A stretch of DNA of 64,000 nucleotides, taken from the NCBI RefSeq assembly GCF_022539505.1, contig NC_061513.1:178280017-178344016 (forward strand), given 5' to 3'. The stretch comes from Lolium rigidum. Its lineage: Eukaryota; Streptophyta; Magnoliopsida; Poales; Poaceae. The translations under genes and the position numbers were made by a program. Below the pieces are notes generated by a model that worked only from the letters and a program-made list of their open reading frames with translations, was not told the DNA's origin and searched no databases. Shown in pieces: positions 19,182 to 31,221 of the stretch (within the stretch, counting starts at the first letter, position 1; every line of letters starts with the position of its first letter).

Positions 19182-21214
19182 TGAAAGAACATGGAGCCCC
19201 CATGTGTGGTTTTGGTAATGGATGACAATCCCTATGGACTAACGGTTGCATTGAGAATATATATTAGGTCGTGTCCATAGCCATGTGTTGGTATCAAGGT
19301 TGCAAGATGGATAAGATGGATTACAATGATGAAGATGGTGTCAAAGAGAGACGAAGACGGTGTCGAAGATGAAGAGGGATGAAGACGGCGTAGAAGATGG
19401 ATGAAGATGGTGGCGTGCGTTGAGGTGGATGAAGATGGTGGCGTGTATGTTGGAGGAAGACGGTGCCATGTACAAGCTTGAAGAGAGATGAAGACGGAGT
19501 TGCCAACTCGAGAGGAACGAGCAAGGACAAGGTTTTTGCTCAATAGGATAGTGGGTCGCATCATCGGAGAGAGCTCAAACCTTGCATGCATTGCATCGTG
19601 TTTCTTGGTTGTTCTTGGTTCTTATCCATGAGATGGGTTAGAGCTTGTATTCATTCTCATGACAAGCTCTAGCTCATCGGAAACGGATTCCGGATGCATC
19701 GCATGTTGCATGTGCGAGGGTGATGATTTTCCCGATATATAATATTGAGAGGTTACACCACTATGACCATGAGAAAATCATCATACACTCTTTTCCATGT
19801 TTTCACCTTGTGAAGAGGTAGCCATCGTCGTCCTCTTTCCAGCAAAATTGGTTTCACCTCATTTGGAATTTCCTAGCCCGAGTTATCGCATTTTCCGTTT
19901 CGCAGAAAAAAGAAAAAGGAAAAAGTGGGTGGTAGGACCGCTTGGGCTTCCGGCCCAGTACAGGACAGTCATCCCAGCGTTACTGGACCCGGAACGGTAC
20001 CGGGCCGGTACCTGGCCGAACGTACCGTATCCATTACAGTACCCAGCCGGTACAACCGACCCACCCCCGTTTTTCTTTTTTCTTTTTCTTCTTTCTGCCT
20101 CCGCCATCTCCTCCCGCCGTGGGCGGCCTCCCACCATCCGGTCGGCCCACCCCGCACCCGAGCCAGGCTGCTGCCTTGGCCGGCCGGCCTCCGCACCACC
20201 CAGCACCCGCCTTGGGCCGCCACCCACCGCCTGCCCAATCCGCCGCCGCCGCTCGCTAGCCCACCACTGCGCCCAGCTGCCGCGTCGCTCGCTCGCCCTC
20301 GCTCGCCGCAAGTGCTCGCCCGTTGACCAAGGCGCGCGGGAGAGCTGTTGGCACGTTCACACACGTGCGCCCGCCAGCCTCGCTTGCCGCGCGTGCTGCT
20401 ACCGCTGCACTGCTCGCGCGCATGCGCTGCTGCTGCTCTGCTCTGGCCCCACTCTGCTGCACTGCTCTCTCTCTCCTGCATGCATGTTCTGTTTTGCTCG
20501 AGATTTGGCACAAGCGGTAGTACCGCTCCGCAGAGCGGTACTACCGGGTTGGGGCGTCTTTTTGACTGTTTTCTGCATAGTTTGCGCACGAGCGGTGGTA
20601 CCTCTTCGACAAGCGGTAGTACCGCTCGGGCGCGAATCTGACCGTTTTTCTGCCCCAACAGCTATATTTTGGAGCCTCTATTTATACCTCTCTTCCACCT
20701 CCGACCTAACTACTTCTTCCCCTCCGTTCTATCTCCTCCATTGTTGACCTAGCTTGAAGAGCTTTACCACCCTCTTAATCCCCCCACTATTTCTTGCATA
20801 TTTATGGGGGAAAGGAGAGAGGAGATCTAGATCTAGAGCTTCACCAATTGAATCCCTCTCCAAGTGAGGGGGTCTTGCTAGATCTAGATCTTGGAGTAAT
20901 TTGGTGTTCCTCCTCTATTTTGTTCTTCCTCCCTTATTCCCCCAATAGCTTTTGTAGCTTTGTTGGAATTTGGGAGAGAAGAACTTGGGCATCTTAGTGG
21001 TGTTCTTAGCCATTGCATTAGGTGCATCGGTTTGGGTTCTCTCCGGGGTTTCGGTCTCGTAGAGGGCGTGTTTGACCTTAGTGGTGTTGTTGCCTTCGTG
21101 GCCTTGTCGCCTTTGTGGTGTTGTAGCCCTTGTGGCCTTGTAGCCTTTGTGGCCTTGTCATCTTTGTGGTGTGGTAGCCTTTGTGGTGTTGTTGCCTTTG
21201 TGGAGTGTGGTAGC
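19182..21214 (+). repeat. 3' LTR of the Copia element, first segment
   Basis: From TGAAAGAACATGG to the insertion point in the minisatellite. The remaining 603 bases are at 33,276-33,878; joined length is about 2.64 kb. The part 19,950-20,500 is very GC-rich and produces several long overlapping frames on both strands with no domain. The hairpin at 20,515-20,546 matches that in the 5' LTR. Confidence 0.8.
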
Positions 21215-22195
21215 TGATGACCCACAAGTATAGGGGGTGTATCGTAGTACTTTCGATAAATAAGAGTGTCGAACCCAACGAGGAGCAGAAGGTGTTGACA
21301 AGCAGTTTCGATGAAGGATTCACTGTAAATGCTCACAGACAAGTATTCAGGGGGTTTTAATATAGCAGATGACTAAAGTACAAGTAAGTAAAATGCGAGA
21401 ATAATAATTGTAGCGAGTGGCCCAATCCTTTTTAGTACAAAGGACAAGCCAGTTTGTTTACTTATAATGACCAAACGTTCTTGAGGACACACGGGAATTT
21501 AGTCTAGTGCTTTCGCTTCATATAGCTGATTAATCTTCATTGTTTTGATAAGTGTTGTGTGGGTGAACCTATGCTAATGCACCGCCCTTCCTAGGACTAA
21601 TACATACTTGTGATTATACCCCTTGCAAGCATCCGCAAATACAAGAAAATAATTAAGATAAATCTAACCACAGACCTTAAACTCGAGATCCCGCTATCCC
21701 TCCTCGCATCGATATACCAACGGGGGTTTAGGTTTCGTCACTCCGGCAACCCCACAATTAGCAAACGAATACAAGATGTATTCCCCTAGGCCCATAAAGG
21801 TGAAGTATCATGTAGTCGACGTTCACATGACACCACTAGAAGAATAACACCACAACTTAAATATCATAACATTGAATATTACCCAACATAATTCACTACT
21901 AACATTTAGACTTCACCCATGTCCTCAAGAACTAAACGAACTACTCACGAGACATCATATGGAACATGATCAGAGGTGATATGATGATGAATAACAATCT
22001 GAACATAAACCTTGGTTCAATGGTTTCACTCAATAGCATCAATAACAAGTAGAAATCAATATCGGGAGAGTTTCCCCTATCAAACAATCAAGATCCAATC
22101 CTAATTGTTACAGCGGTGACGAGGTGCAGCGGTGGAGATGGCGGTGATGATGATGGAGATGATGGTGATGATGATCCCAATGATGTCCAGCTCGA
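21215..22195 (-). repeat. Solo LTR of the Athila family, first segment
   Basis: On the minus strand this LTR would read TGATACGTC...GTGGGTCATCA. The + strand opening TGATGACCCACAAGTATAGG is here; the other end is at 33,270. The flanks GTAGC (21,210-21,214) and GTAGC (33,271-33,275) form a 5-bp target duplication. With the nested element removed the LTR is 1,510 bp, full size, without internal region, hence a solo LTR produced by LTR-LTR recombination. Confidence 0.85.
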
Positions 22196-23715
22196 TGATG
22201 ACCCACAAGTATAGGGGGTGTATCGTAGTATCTTCGATAAGTAAGAATGTCGATCCCAACGAGGAGCAGAAGGTGTTGACAAGCAGCTTCGATGAAGGTT
22301 TCACTGTAAATGCTCACGGACAAGTATTCAGGGGGTTTTGATGTAACAGATGAAATAAATACGAGTAAGTAAAATGCGAGAGAAATAATTGCAGCGAGTG
22401 GCCCAATCCTTTTTAGCACAAAGGACAAGCCGGTTTGTTTACTTATAATGACCAAACGTTCTCGAGGACACACGGGATTTTAGTCTAGTGCTTTCGCTAC
22501 ATACGGCTAAATAATCTTCATTGTTATGATAAGTGTTGTGTGGGTGAACCTATGCTAATGTACTGCCCTTCCTAGGACTAAATACATACTTGTGATTATA
22601 CCCCTTGCAAGCATCCGCAACTACAAGAAAGTAATTAAGAATAAATCTAACCACAGCCTTAAACTCTGAGATCCCGCGATCCCTCCCCGCATCGATATAC
22701 CAACGGGGGTTCAGGTTTCGTCACTCCGGCAACCCCGCAATTAGCAAACGAATACAAGATGCATTCCCCTAGGCCCATAAATGGTGAAGTGTCATGTAGT
22801 CGACGTTCACATGACACCACTAGAAGAATAACACCACAACTTAAATATCACACCATTGAATATTACTCAACCATAGTTCACTACTAACATTTAGACTTCA
22901 CCCATGTCCTCAAGAACTTAACGAACTACTCACGAGACATCATACGGAACATGATCAGAGGTGATATGATAATGAATAACAATCTGAACATAAACTTGGT
23001 TCAATGGTTTCACTCAATAGCATCAATAACAAGTAGAGATCGATACCGGGAGAGTTTCCCTATCAAACAATCAAGATCAAACCCAAATTGCTACAACGGT
23101 GACGAGGTGCTGCGGAGGAGATGGCGGTGATGATGGTGGAGATGATGATGATGGTGATGGAGATGATGTCCAGCTCGATGACGGTGACGATGGCGTCGAT
23201 TTCCCCTCCCGGAGGGGAATTTCCCCGGCGGATTCCTCGCCCGCCGGAGAGCTCTTTTCTCTCCGGTGTTCTCCGCCCCGCAGAGGCGGGCCGTAACTCT
23301 TCGCGAGGTACCCCTTCCGGCTTAGGTTTTCGGGACGAAGGATTTCGCGAAGAAAAGGAGGCGAAAGGGGTCGTGGGCCCTCCACACCACGTGGCGGCGC
23401 GGCCGGGCTTGGGCCGCGCCGCCCTAGGGTGTGGGCCCACCCTGGCTCCTCCTCGGCTCCTCCTTCCGGCTTCCTTCGTCATCTTGAAAAATAGGATTTT
23501 TGGTATAATTTTCTTCCACGAGTGATCTTCCGAAATATTGCTTTCTCGACGGTGCTTTTTCCAAGCAGAATCCTCGGCTCCGGTGCTTGATCCTCCAATA
23601 ATGATGAAACATGCAAAATAGATGAAATAACATAAGTATTGTGTCCCAATATGAAATATATCAATGAATAACAAGAAATTATGATATAAAATAGTGATGC
23701 AAATTGGACGTATCA
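22196..23715 (-). repeat. 3' LTR of the Athila element (1,520 bp)
   Basis: Ends TGATGACCC (+ strand left) and GACGTATCA (+ strand right). It differs from the other LTR by scattered single bases and one-base indels only. The GC-rich part (23,200-23,460) yields a 251-codon spurious frame. Confidence 0.85.
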
Positions 23716-23731
23716 ACTCCCCCAAGCTTAG
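23716..23731 (-). other. Polypurine tract of the Athila element
   Basis: The minus strand reads TAAGCTTGGGGGAGT directly before the LTR TGATACGTCC. The core AAGCTTGGGG is shared with the polypurine tract of the E family. Confidence 0.65.
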
Positions 23732-25497
23732 ACTTCGCTTGTCCCCAAGCGAAACCGAACTCGATAGACATGACCACATGTTTATGGAGTGAAGAGTCGA
23801 TAAATAAAATACGGACAAGAAGCATCATATTCATTCACACAGGACATTATAGTAAACAATCTCTTATAACTCATATTGAAACAAGTATAAGGTAATCACA
23901 AGTAAAGGTGCATAAGAAATCATCATTGGTGATGGCAAACTTCGTTCTTGGTCAGAGAACAATTAACGATTATATTTATCTCAGTGAGCAGCGCTCTCAT
24001 ACTAAAGTTTATAAGGCACAACTTGCATACTCAATCATAATGGTCTCTTCATAATCATTGATAACTTGCAAAGCTATATTCATTCAGATAAAACTTGTAC
24101 TAAACAAGGAAGAATAAAAGACATGATGTAGCAAATCACAATATAATGGTTTGATCACAACTACTCAAATGCTTGCTTGAGATGGAGAGAAATAGGTTTA
24201 CCGACTCAACATAAAGTAAAAGACAGGCCCTTCGCAGAGGGAAGCAGTGGATTAAATCATGTGCTAGAGCTTTTTCAGTTTTGAAATCATATAAAGATAA
24301 TAAAAGTAACATTTTGAGAGGTGTTTGTTGTTGTCAACGACCGGTAGCGGGTACTCTAACCCCTCGCCAAACAAACCTCCAAAGAGCGGCTCCCATGAAG
24401 GACGTTATCTCTACCAAGAAGGTAGATCATCCCTCTTCTCTTTTGTTTACACATGTATTTTAGTTTATTTAAGGGTTGACACTCCTCCCAACCTTTGCTT
24501 ACACAAGCCATGGCTAACCGAATCCTCGGTGCCTTCCAACAATCTCATACCATGGAGGAGTGTCTATTGCAAAATTAAGTTGCTTACCGATGAATCGGGG
24601 CAAAATATGTGAAGAGAATTATTAATGAAAGTTAATTAATTGGGGCCGGGAACCCCGTTGCCGCTCTTATTGCAAAATTATAGGATAAGTGGATGAAGCC
24701 ACTAGTCCATTAGTGGAGGCTGCCTAACAAGACTGAAAGATAAAACACCACATACTTCCTCATGAGCTATAAAACATTGACACAAATAAGAAGTAATAAG
24801 TTTTGAATTGTTCGAAGGTAGCACATGAAGTATTTACTTGGAATGGCAGTAAAATACCATGCAGTAGGTAGGTATGGTGGACACAAATGACATAGGTTTG
24901 GGTTAAGGTTTGGATGCACGAGAAGTATTCCCTCTCGAGTGCGTGTCTTTGGCTAGCAAGGTTAATTAGCAAGCATAAGAGTCGAGGGAAACAAACAAAT
25001 ATACATATGATAGAAACAATCATGCATCTTCCTTGTAAGCACAAACAATTTTAACTTCGTAATAATGAGCTATGAGCTAACAAGAAAGACAATGAAACAT
25101 CTACATGTATTTCTCTTTTCTATTTAAACCTCAAAGCGTTGTTGCTATTGACCAATGCTAAGTTTGCCAAAACCAAATAGATTTATTCAATGCTCCCAAA
25201 GTGATACCTATACTAACAACAAGACGAATCATATGGCAGAAAGTGCAAACTAAAATAAGATGTGCAATATGTAAATGATAAGACTTCTCATTAATATTCC
25301 CTATCGATAACTCGCACCAAGGGATACATAGACAACTAAAGGAGAGATACTTCCAAACGCAACCCATCTCATATGATAACTTCCCTACTCATGATATGAC
25401 ACTACTTGACAATAAAAGTAAAAGATAGTGATAATGTGATACCGCGGCACTCCCCAAGCTTGGAACAAACCAAGGGGATGCCAATACCGATGATGAA
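23732..25497 (-). other. Athila 3' non-coding region, with a block shared with the E family
   Basis: No supported CDS. The segment 24,839-24,962 aligns with E1 52-182, the E3 fragment 45,330-45,452, E2 48,550-48,672 and, in reverse, E4 about 58,170-58,300: it shares GTAGGTAGGTATGGTGGACA and GAAGTATTCCCTCTC. A second AAGCTTGGGGAG word is at about 25,452-25,463. The shared block lies at an equivalent position, between the last ORF and the 3' LTR. Confidence 0.6.
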
Positions 25498-26043
25498 TTA
25501 CTCCTTCGGCGATGGTGGTGATGAATTCCTGACCAGCTTCTCAATAAGCTCCTGAAGCTCGTCAATCCTGTGTATGAGATTGCGAATCATCTCTGAATTG
25601 TGCTCGATGCGGTTAGAGAGTCTGTCTAATGGCGAGTCCCAGCTCTTGGAGTTATTTCCCCACTCTTCAGCCTCAGGCTCCTTTTCTCCTGCAGTGTTAG
25701 AGCGATCTATATCCCACTGGCTAGGCAATGCTGCCTTGGGAGTCCCTTCAATTTGATTATTGAAAATTAGATTGCGGAAGGGATGATGAGTGCCTGATGG
25801 AGATGTTTTCGAAGCTAGATAATGACGTGGAACCGCTCCTCCAGTGCGAATTCTTGCGCTCTTGTTTGCACTGAAAGTGTTGTCCACCACCTTGATGCTT
25901 GCAATGGTAGCACGCGGGTGTGCGCGCGAATCCTCCTTCACCTCTTCTTCATCCTCTTCCTTGACGTCCTTGTCTTCCTCTTTCCACCCAAGATCTCGAT
26001 CTTCTTCATCTGGAAACTCCTTGCCCTTGTTCTTGGAGACCAT
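25498..26043 (-). CDS. Extra 3' ORF of the Athila element, acidic and coiled-coil
   Basis: An intact frame of 181 codons from an ATG at 26,043 in the strong context ACCATGG to TAA at 25,498. It lies downstream of integrase, where some Athila elements carry an envelope-like gene. The N-terminus is highly charged (EEDKDVKEEDEEEVKED), the middle is basic and polar, and the C-terminus is a probable amphipathic helix (NRIEHNSEMIRNLIHRIDEL, then QELIEKLV). There is no signal peptide or membrane segment, so an envelope role is not supported. It is the only unbroken frame in this element. A self-associating accessory or RNA-binding role is possible but unproven. Confidence 0.6.
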   Translation of the reverse strand: MVSKNKGKEFPDEEDRDLGWKEEDKDVKEEDEEEVKEDSRAHPRATIASIKVVDNTFSANKSARIRTGGAVPRHYLASKTSPSGTHHPFRNLIFNNQIEGTPKAALPSQWDIDRSNTAGEKEPEAEEWGNNSKSWDSPLDRLSNRIEHNSEMIRNLIHRIDELQELIEKLVRNSSPPSPKE

Positions 26044-26381
26044 GGTGCTTCTAAAACTGAAAACAGATCCTGGCAGAAACAGCTCGAAGCAAAACACGTC
26101 GAAAACACGATATACGGACCTCCAGGGGTCCGGGAATTATATAGCAAAAATTTTCTCGGCAAAAGGAAAGTACCAGATCGAACCAGAGTCGGAAAGGGGC
26201 GACGGGGCGGCCAAACCATAGGGCGGCGCGGGCCCAGGTCAGGCCGCGCCGGCCTATGGTGCCACGCCCTCGTGCGTCCTTTCCACTCCGTTTCGAACTC
26301 GTAATTTCTCATATTTTCCAAAAACAGCAAAAATATAGTTCGGAAAATAAATTGCGTACTTTTCATTACCAGTACTGTTAC

Positions 26382-27683
26382 CTATTCGAAGTTGAGTTCT
26401 GGCAGACTGTCAATTTGTCCTTTGATGAAAGCTTCCGGTGTTTCCACTCGAATAATATCAACATCAACATTGTAAGAATCACCCGAGATATAATGCTTGA
26501 GTCTTTGTCCATTCACCACTTGCGTAGCATTGCCTTGGAGAGAGCTAATCTTGATTGCTCCCGAGCGATACACCTCCTCGACAACATATGGTCCTTCCCA
26601 TTTCGAGAGTAATTTCCCCGCAAAGAATCCGAGACGAGACCGATACAATAGGACTTTATCCCCAATATTAAACTCTCTTTTGATGATCCTCCTATCATGC
26701 CATTTTTTAACTTTTTCTTTAAAGAGTTTAGCATTTTCATAAGCTTCGCTTCTCCATTCATCTAGAGAACTTAATTGTAACAACCTCTTATCACCGGCAA
26801 GTTTAGGATCTTTATTTAATTCTCTAACAGCCCTATAAGCTTTGTGTTCTAACTCTAAAGGTAAATGACAAGCTTTTCCGTAAACCATTTTATAAGGTGA
26901 CATTCCCATGGGGTTTTTATAAGCAGTTCTATAAGCCCATAGTGCATCCTTCAATTTACTAGCCCAATTCTTTCTAGATTTATTAACGGTTTTCTCGCAA
27001 GATAGATTTAATCTCTCTATTTGATAACTCTACTTGACCACTAGTTTGAGGATGATAAGCGGAAGCAATTCTATGATTAATACCATACTTAGCAAGAGTT
27101 TTTCTAAAACCTCCATGAATAAAATGAGAACCTCCATCAGTCATAATATATCTAGGTACTCCAAATCTAGGAAAAATAATATCTAAAAGCATTTTTAAAG
27201 AGGTCTCACCATCAAGCACTTTTTGTAGGTATGGCTTCCACCCATTTAGTAACATAATCAACAAGCAACAAGTATATGAGTGTTACCTTTTGAAGAGGGA
27301 AAAGGTCCCATGAAGTCAAATCCCCAACAATCAAACGGTTCAATAACAAGAGTATAATTCATTGGCATTTCATTACGTCCGGAGATATTACCAACCCTTT
27401 GGCATTCATCACAAGATAAAATAAACTTTCTCGCATCCTTGAAGAGAGTTGGCCAATAAAAACCTGATTGCAAAACCTTTTGCGCGGTTCTTTCTCCGCG
27501 TGATGTCCTCCATAAGCACTCGCCATGACATTTACTCAATATCTCTTGTTGTTCATATTCGGGAACACACCTTCGCATAATACCATCCACTCCTTCTTTA
27601 TATAAGTGTGGGTCATCCCGTAAATAATGCCTCAAATCATAAAAGAATTTCCTCCTTTGCTGAGCTGAAAAGGTTGGAGGCAA
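26382..27683 (-). pseudogene. Athila integrase, three frames
   Basis: Segments 27,683-27,258, 27,264-26,983 and 26,954-26,382. The first holds the zinc-binding region ending CDECQRVGN, its His part disturbed, and the first catalytic Asp in FDCWGFDFMGPF. The second has MTDGGSHF (Asp) and [12 protein letters not shown] (Glu). The third has the core end (LWAYRTAYKNPMGMSP) and the C-terminal domain (IGDKVLLYRSRL, WEGPYVVEEV). Integrase would insert the cDNA with a 5-bp staggered cut, in keeping with the CTCGA duplication. Single-base indels separate the segments. Confidence 0.85.
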
Positions 27684-29244
27684 GTACTTGGAAACAATAA
27701 AGTTAGCATAATCAGCATACCAAGGACTCGTCTCGCGAGCTCACCTTTATCACAGACCAATTGTTCATTTGGAAAACTATCATTAACAGGAACGAGATCA
27801 TAAGCAATATTTTCCAATCTAGACAAATTATCAAGCAATCAGGATTATCAAGACCTTTCCTATCTAAAATATGTAAATCAAATTCTTGCAAATGAAGTAC
27901 CCATCTAATAAGCCTTGGCTTAGCATCTTTCTTTGTCATAAGGTATCTAATTGCAAGCATGATCAAGTATGAATAGTAACTTTTGAATCAACAATATAAG
28001 ATCTGAATTTATCACAAGCAAAGACTACAAACTAATAATTCTTTTTCAGCTTGTAGCATAATTTCTTTGAGCAAAGATCAAGAGTTTTACTAGCATAATG
28101 AATAACATTCAGTTTTTTATCTACTCGCTGTCCAAGAACAACGCCTACAAAGCAAAATCACTAGCATCACACATAATTTCGAATGGTAAATTCCAAATGT
28201 GGGGTTCAACTATAGGAGCAGCTTGTTAAGGCTTTCTTAAGAGTTTCAAAAGCTTCCTTACAATCATCATCAAAAACAAATGGTACATCTTTTTGAAGGA
28301 GATTAGTAAGAGGCTTTGAAATCTTGGAGAAATCTTTAATAAATCTCCTATAAAACCCAAAGATGACCAAGAACACTACGAATACCTTTAACATCCCTCG
28401 GATAGGGCATCTTCTCAATTGCTTCAACTTTAGCTCTATCAACTTCAATACCTCTTTCGTAAATTTTATGTCCCAATACAATTCCTTCATTAACCATAAA
28501 GTGGCATTTCTCCCAATTAAGAACAAGATTAGTTTCTTCACATCTCTGCAAAACTTTATCAAGATTTCGCAAACAACTATCAAATGAATTCCCATAGACA
28601 GAAAAATCATCCATGAATACCTCTACAATACTCTCACAAAAACCATGAAAAATAGCAGACATGCATCTTTGAAAAGTAGCAGGAGCATTACATAAACCAA
28701 AAGGCATACGCCTATAAGCATAAGTTCCATAGGGACAAGTAAAAGTGGTTTTCTCTTGATCTTTAGCTTTAACAAGCAATTTGTGAAAACCCGTAATATC
28801 CATCAAGAAAGCAAAAATGAGTATTTTTAGACAATCTTTCTAGCATTTGATCAATAAATGGTAAAGGGTAATGATCTTTCTTAGTAACTTTATTAACTTT
28901 TCGAAAATCAATGCACATATTCTATACCCTACAACTACTCTTTGAGGAATGAGCTCATCATTATCATTAGGCACAACAGTCATACCTCCTTTCTTGGGAA
29001 CGCAATGCACAGGACTAACCCATCTACTATCAGCAATAGGATATATAATACCAGCTTCAAGAAGTCGTAATACCTCATTCCTTACCACTTCCTTCATCTT
29101 CGGAATTAGACGACGTTGAGGTTCAACAACGGGCTTTGCATCATCTTCCATATTAATAGCATGTTGGCAAATAGATGGAGAAATCCCCTTTAAATCATCA
29201 AGAGTGTAGCCAATAGCTCCTCGGTGTTTCTTCAATATTCCCAA
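27684..29244 (-). pseudogene. Athila reverse transcriptase and RNase H, many frameshifts
   Basis: RT begins near 29,244 (VEPQRRLIPKMKEVVRNEV, then GIIYPIADSRWVSPVHCVPK) and continues in 28,806-28,348 with MPFGLCNAPATFQRCM and the catalytic box [10 protein letters not shown]. The thumb and connection follow at 28,610-28,206 ([17 protein letters not shown]). RNase H sequence is spread over 28,205-27,700, ending with [14 protein letters not shown]. At least two breaks are single-base insertions: near 28,780, just after the GYSGF-type motif, and near 28,385. Confidence 0.8.
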
Positions 29245-29719
29245 TAACCTTTCTTCTTCAAACTCGAAAGCTTAGAACTAATAATAACAGGATATATTTT
29301 CTTATCATCAATATGAGCATATTTAAGATTATCGTGTAAAGGCTTTAAATCAAAAACAGGATCTTCCTTTGGTGGCTGTGTTGTACCCAAATCTTCCACC
29401 AGTAAATCATGCTTGAGAATAGGTTGGCGAAGAAAAATTTCCTCAAGTTCATCTCTTTCTTTCCTAAAAATTTCACTCTCGCTATCCTCCAAATGTTGCT
29501 GCAAAGGATTGTTAGGAACAAGAACAATAGATGCACATTGCTCCATTTTAAAATCATTACTAGGCAAATCAGATTTATAAGGAGTTTTAGTAAATTTAGA
29601 GAAGTTAAACTCATAAGATTCACCAAGCAAATTTAGTCAAAATTTTCTCTTTCTTGCAATCTATAATAGCTCCACAAGTATTTAGAAAAGGTCTACCAAA
29701 AATAATAGGACAATAATCA

Positions 29720-30232
29720 CTAGCAAAGATAACCTAGTACCAAAAAGTCAGCAGGATATTTAATCTTACCGCATAAGACTTCCACATCTCGAACAATACC
29801 AATTGGTGAAATAGTTTCTCTATTAGCCACCTGAATAACCACATCAATATCTTCAAGTTCACAAGAATCAATTTCGTGCATAATCTCCGTGTAAAGCTCA
29901 TACGGAATAGCACTAACACTTGCACCAATATCACATAATCCATAATAGCAATGATCACCAATTTTAACAGACATCATAGGAACACTAGCTTGTTTGGGTT
30001 TATTAGGATGTGAAACAATATTAGAAGCATCTTCACGAAAAATAATATGACCATCCTCCACATTTTCAGTCACAAGATCTTTAACTATGGCAATAGCAGG
30101 TTCAACTTTTATTTGTTCTTCGAGTTCTCTAGGTTTCTTTTCACTTTTATGAACCGCACTATTTATAACAGAGTACTCTTTCATTTTAGCAGTGGAAAGG
30201 AGTTTTTTCAATATAAGCTTCAGGAATAACAC
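29720..30232 (-). pseudogene. Athila protease region
   Basis: Contains LCDIGASVSAIPYELY, the aspartic-protease active-site loop in the Athila form (D-x-G-A-S), followed by IVRDVEVLCGKIKYPADFLVLG. It would cleave the Gag-Pol polyprotein. It overlaps gag by 47 bases in another frame. The segment 29,630-29,232 downstream is the linker to RT. Confidence 0.75.
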
Positions 30233-31107
30233 GATCAGCAGCTTCGATTACAACACACTTATTAACAGATGAATCTTTATATGGTTCATGATACTTATCA
30301 AAATTCTTCTTAGGCAATTCATAATGAGAGGCAAAAGCTTTATAAAGGTTTGCAGCAACTTGAGAATCAAGACCATATGTAGCACTCATATTACGAAATT
30401 TATCGCGATCCATAAAAGCTTCAATGCATTTATAATCATAAATTATACCCGATTCTCTATCTTTGTCGTTCTCCCATCCTTCGGCATTTTCTTGGATCCG
30501 ATCAAGAAGGTCCCTTTTAAACTCTTCTTTGTTGCGTGTAAATGATCCGAACATGAAGTATCCAAGCAAGGTCTTGTCTTGAAAAGAAAGTCTTGCATAG
30601 AAATTATCAATAATAACATTACCAGGAAGCTCATGAATGGGGCATTTGAGCATTAAAGACTTCAATCTCCCCCACGCTTGGGCAATACTCTCTCCATCAT
30701 GAGGCCAAAAATTATATATGCGATTCCGATCCTTATGAATTTCACTTGGAGGATAGAACTTAGAATAAAACCGGGGCACAATATCATTCCATTCAAGAGA
30801 ATCCCCATTATCCAAGAATTTATACCAATGCGCCGCCTTACCGGACAGCGATAAGGAGAATAATTTCTTCCTCACTTCATCCACAAGCAATACTCGCACA
30901 TTTGAATAACCCGCATAATTCATGCAAAAACAAGTAAATGATCACCAGGATGGACAGTTCCATCCCCTTCATAGCGGTTATCCATAACATGTTCAATAAT
31001 TTTCGTAGGTATTTTATATGGTATTACTTCCTCACTGGCGCCTCATCCACTACCGTTGCAGTAGTAGTAGATTTCCCAAATAGAAAATGAAGAGAAGATC
31101 TCTCCAT
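30186..31107 (-). pseudogene. Athila gag
   Basis: The likely start is an ATG at 31,107, about 85 bases after the primer site, giving about 27 codons before a frameshift. The main frame (30,923-30,186) holds the retrotransposon gag core: LSGKAAHWYKFLDNGDSLEW, then FYSKFYPPSEIHKDRNRIYN and ESIAQAWGRLKSLMLKCPIH. No zinc knuckle is seen, as is common in Athila gag. It would form the particle. Confidence 0.8.
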
Positions 31108-31190
31108 AATGACTTATAGCAGCAGACAGAAATAAAATCAGCACAACAGTAAAGGTTTTCCTTACCAATCCCACTTACCAATAGCGCTTA

Positions 31191-31208
31191 GCTCCCGGCA
31201 ACGGCGCT
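31191..31208 (-). other. Primer-binding site of the Athila element (tRNA-Asp type, diverged)
   Basis: The minus strand reads CAGCGCCGTTGCCGGGA, differing from the tRNA-Asp complement at the first two bases and the last. It lies 13 bases from the LTR. Confidence 0.7.
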
Positions 31209-31221
31209 GTAAAAATAGTCT

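Noticed and set aside
19797..20747. 316-codon plus-strand frame
   Set aside because: Lies in the GC-rich part of the Copia 3' LTR, overlapped by long frames on both strands, with no domain; a composition effect.
23063..23818. 251-codon minus-strand frame (and the related frame at 32,089-32,685)
   Set aside because: Both are LTR sequence of the Athila element; low-complexity coding and no conserved start.
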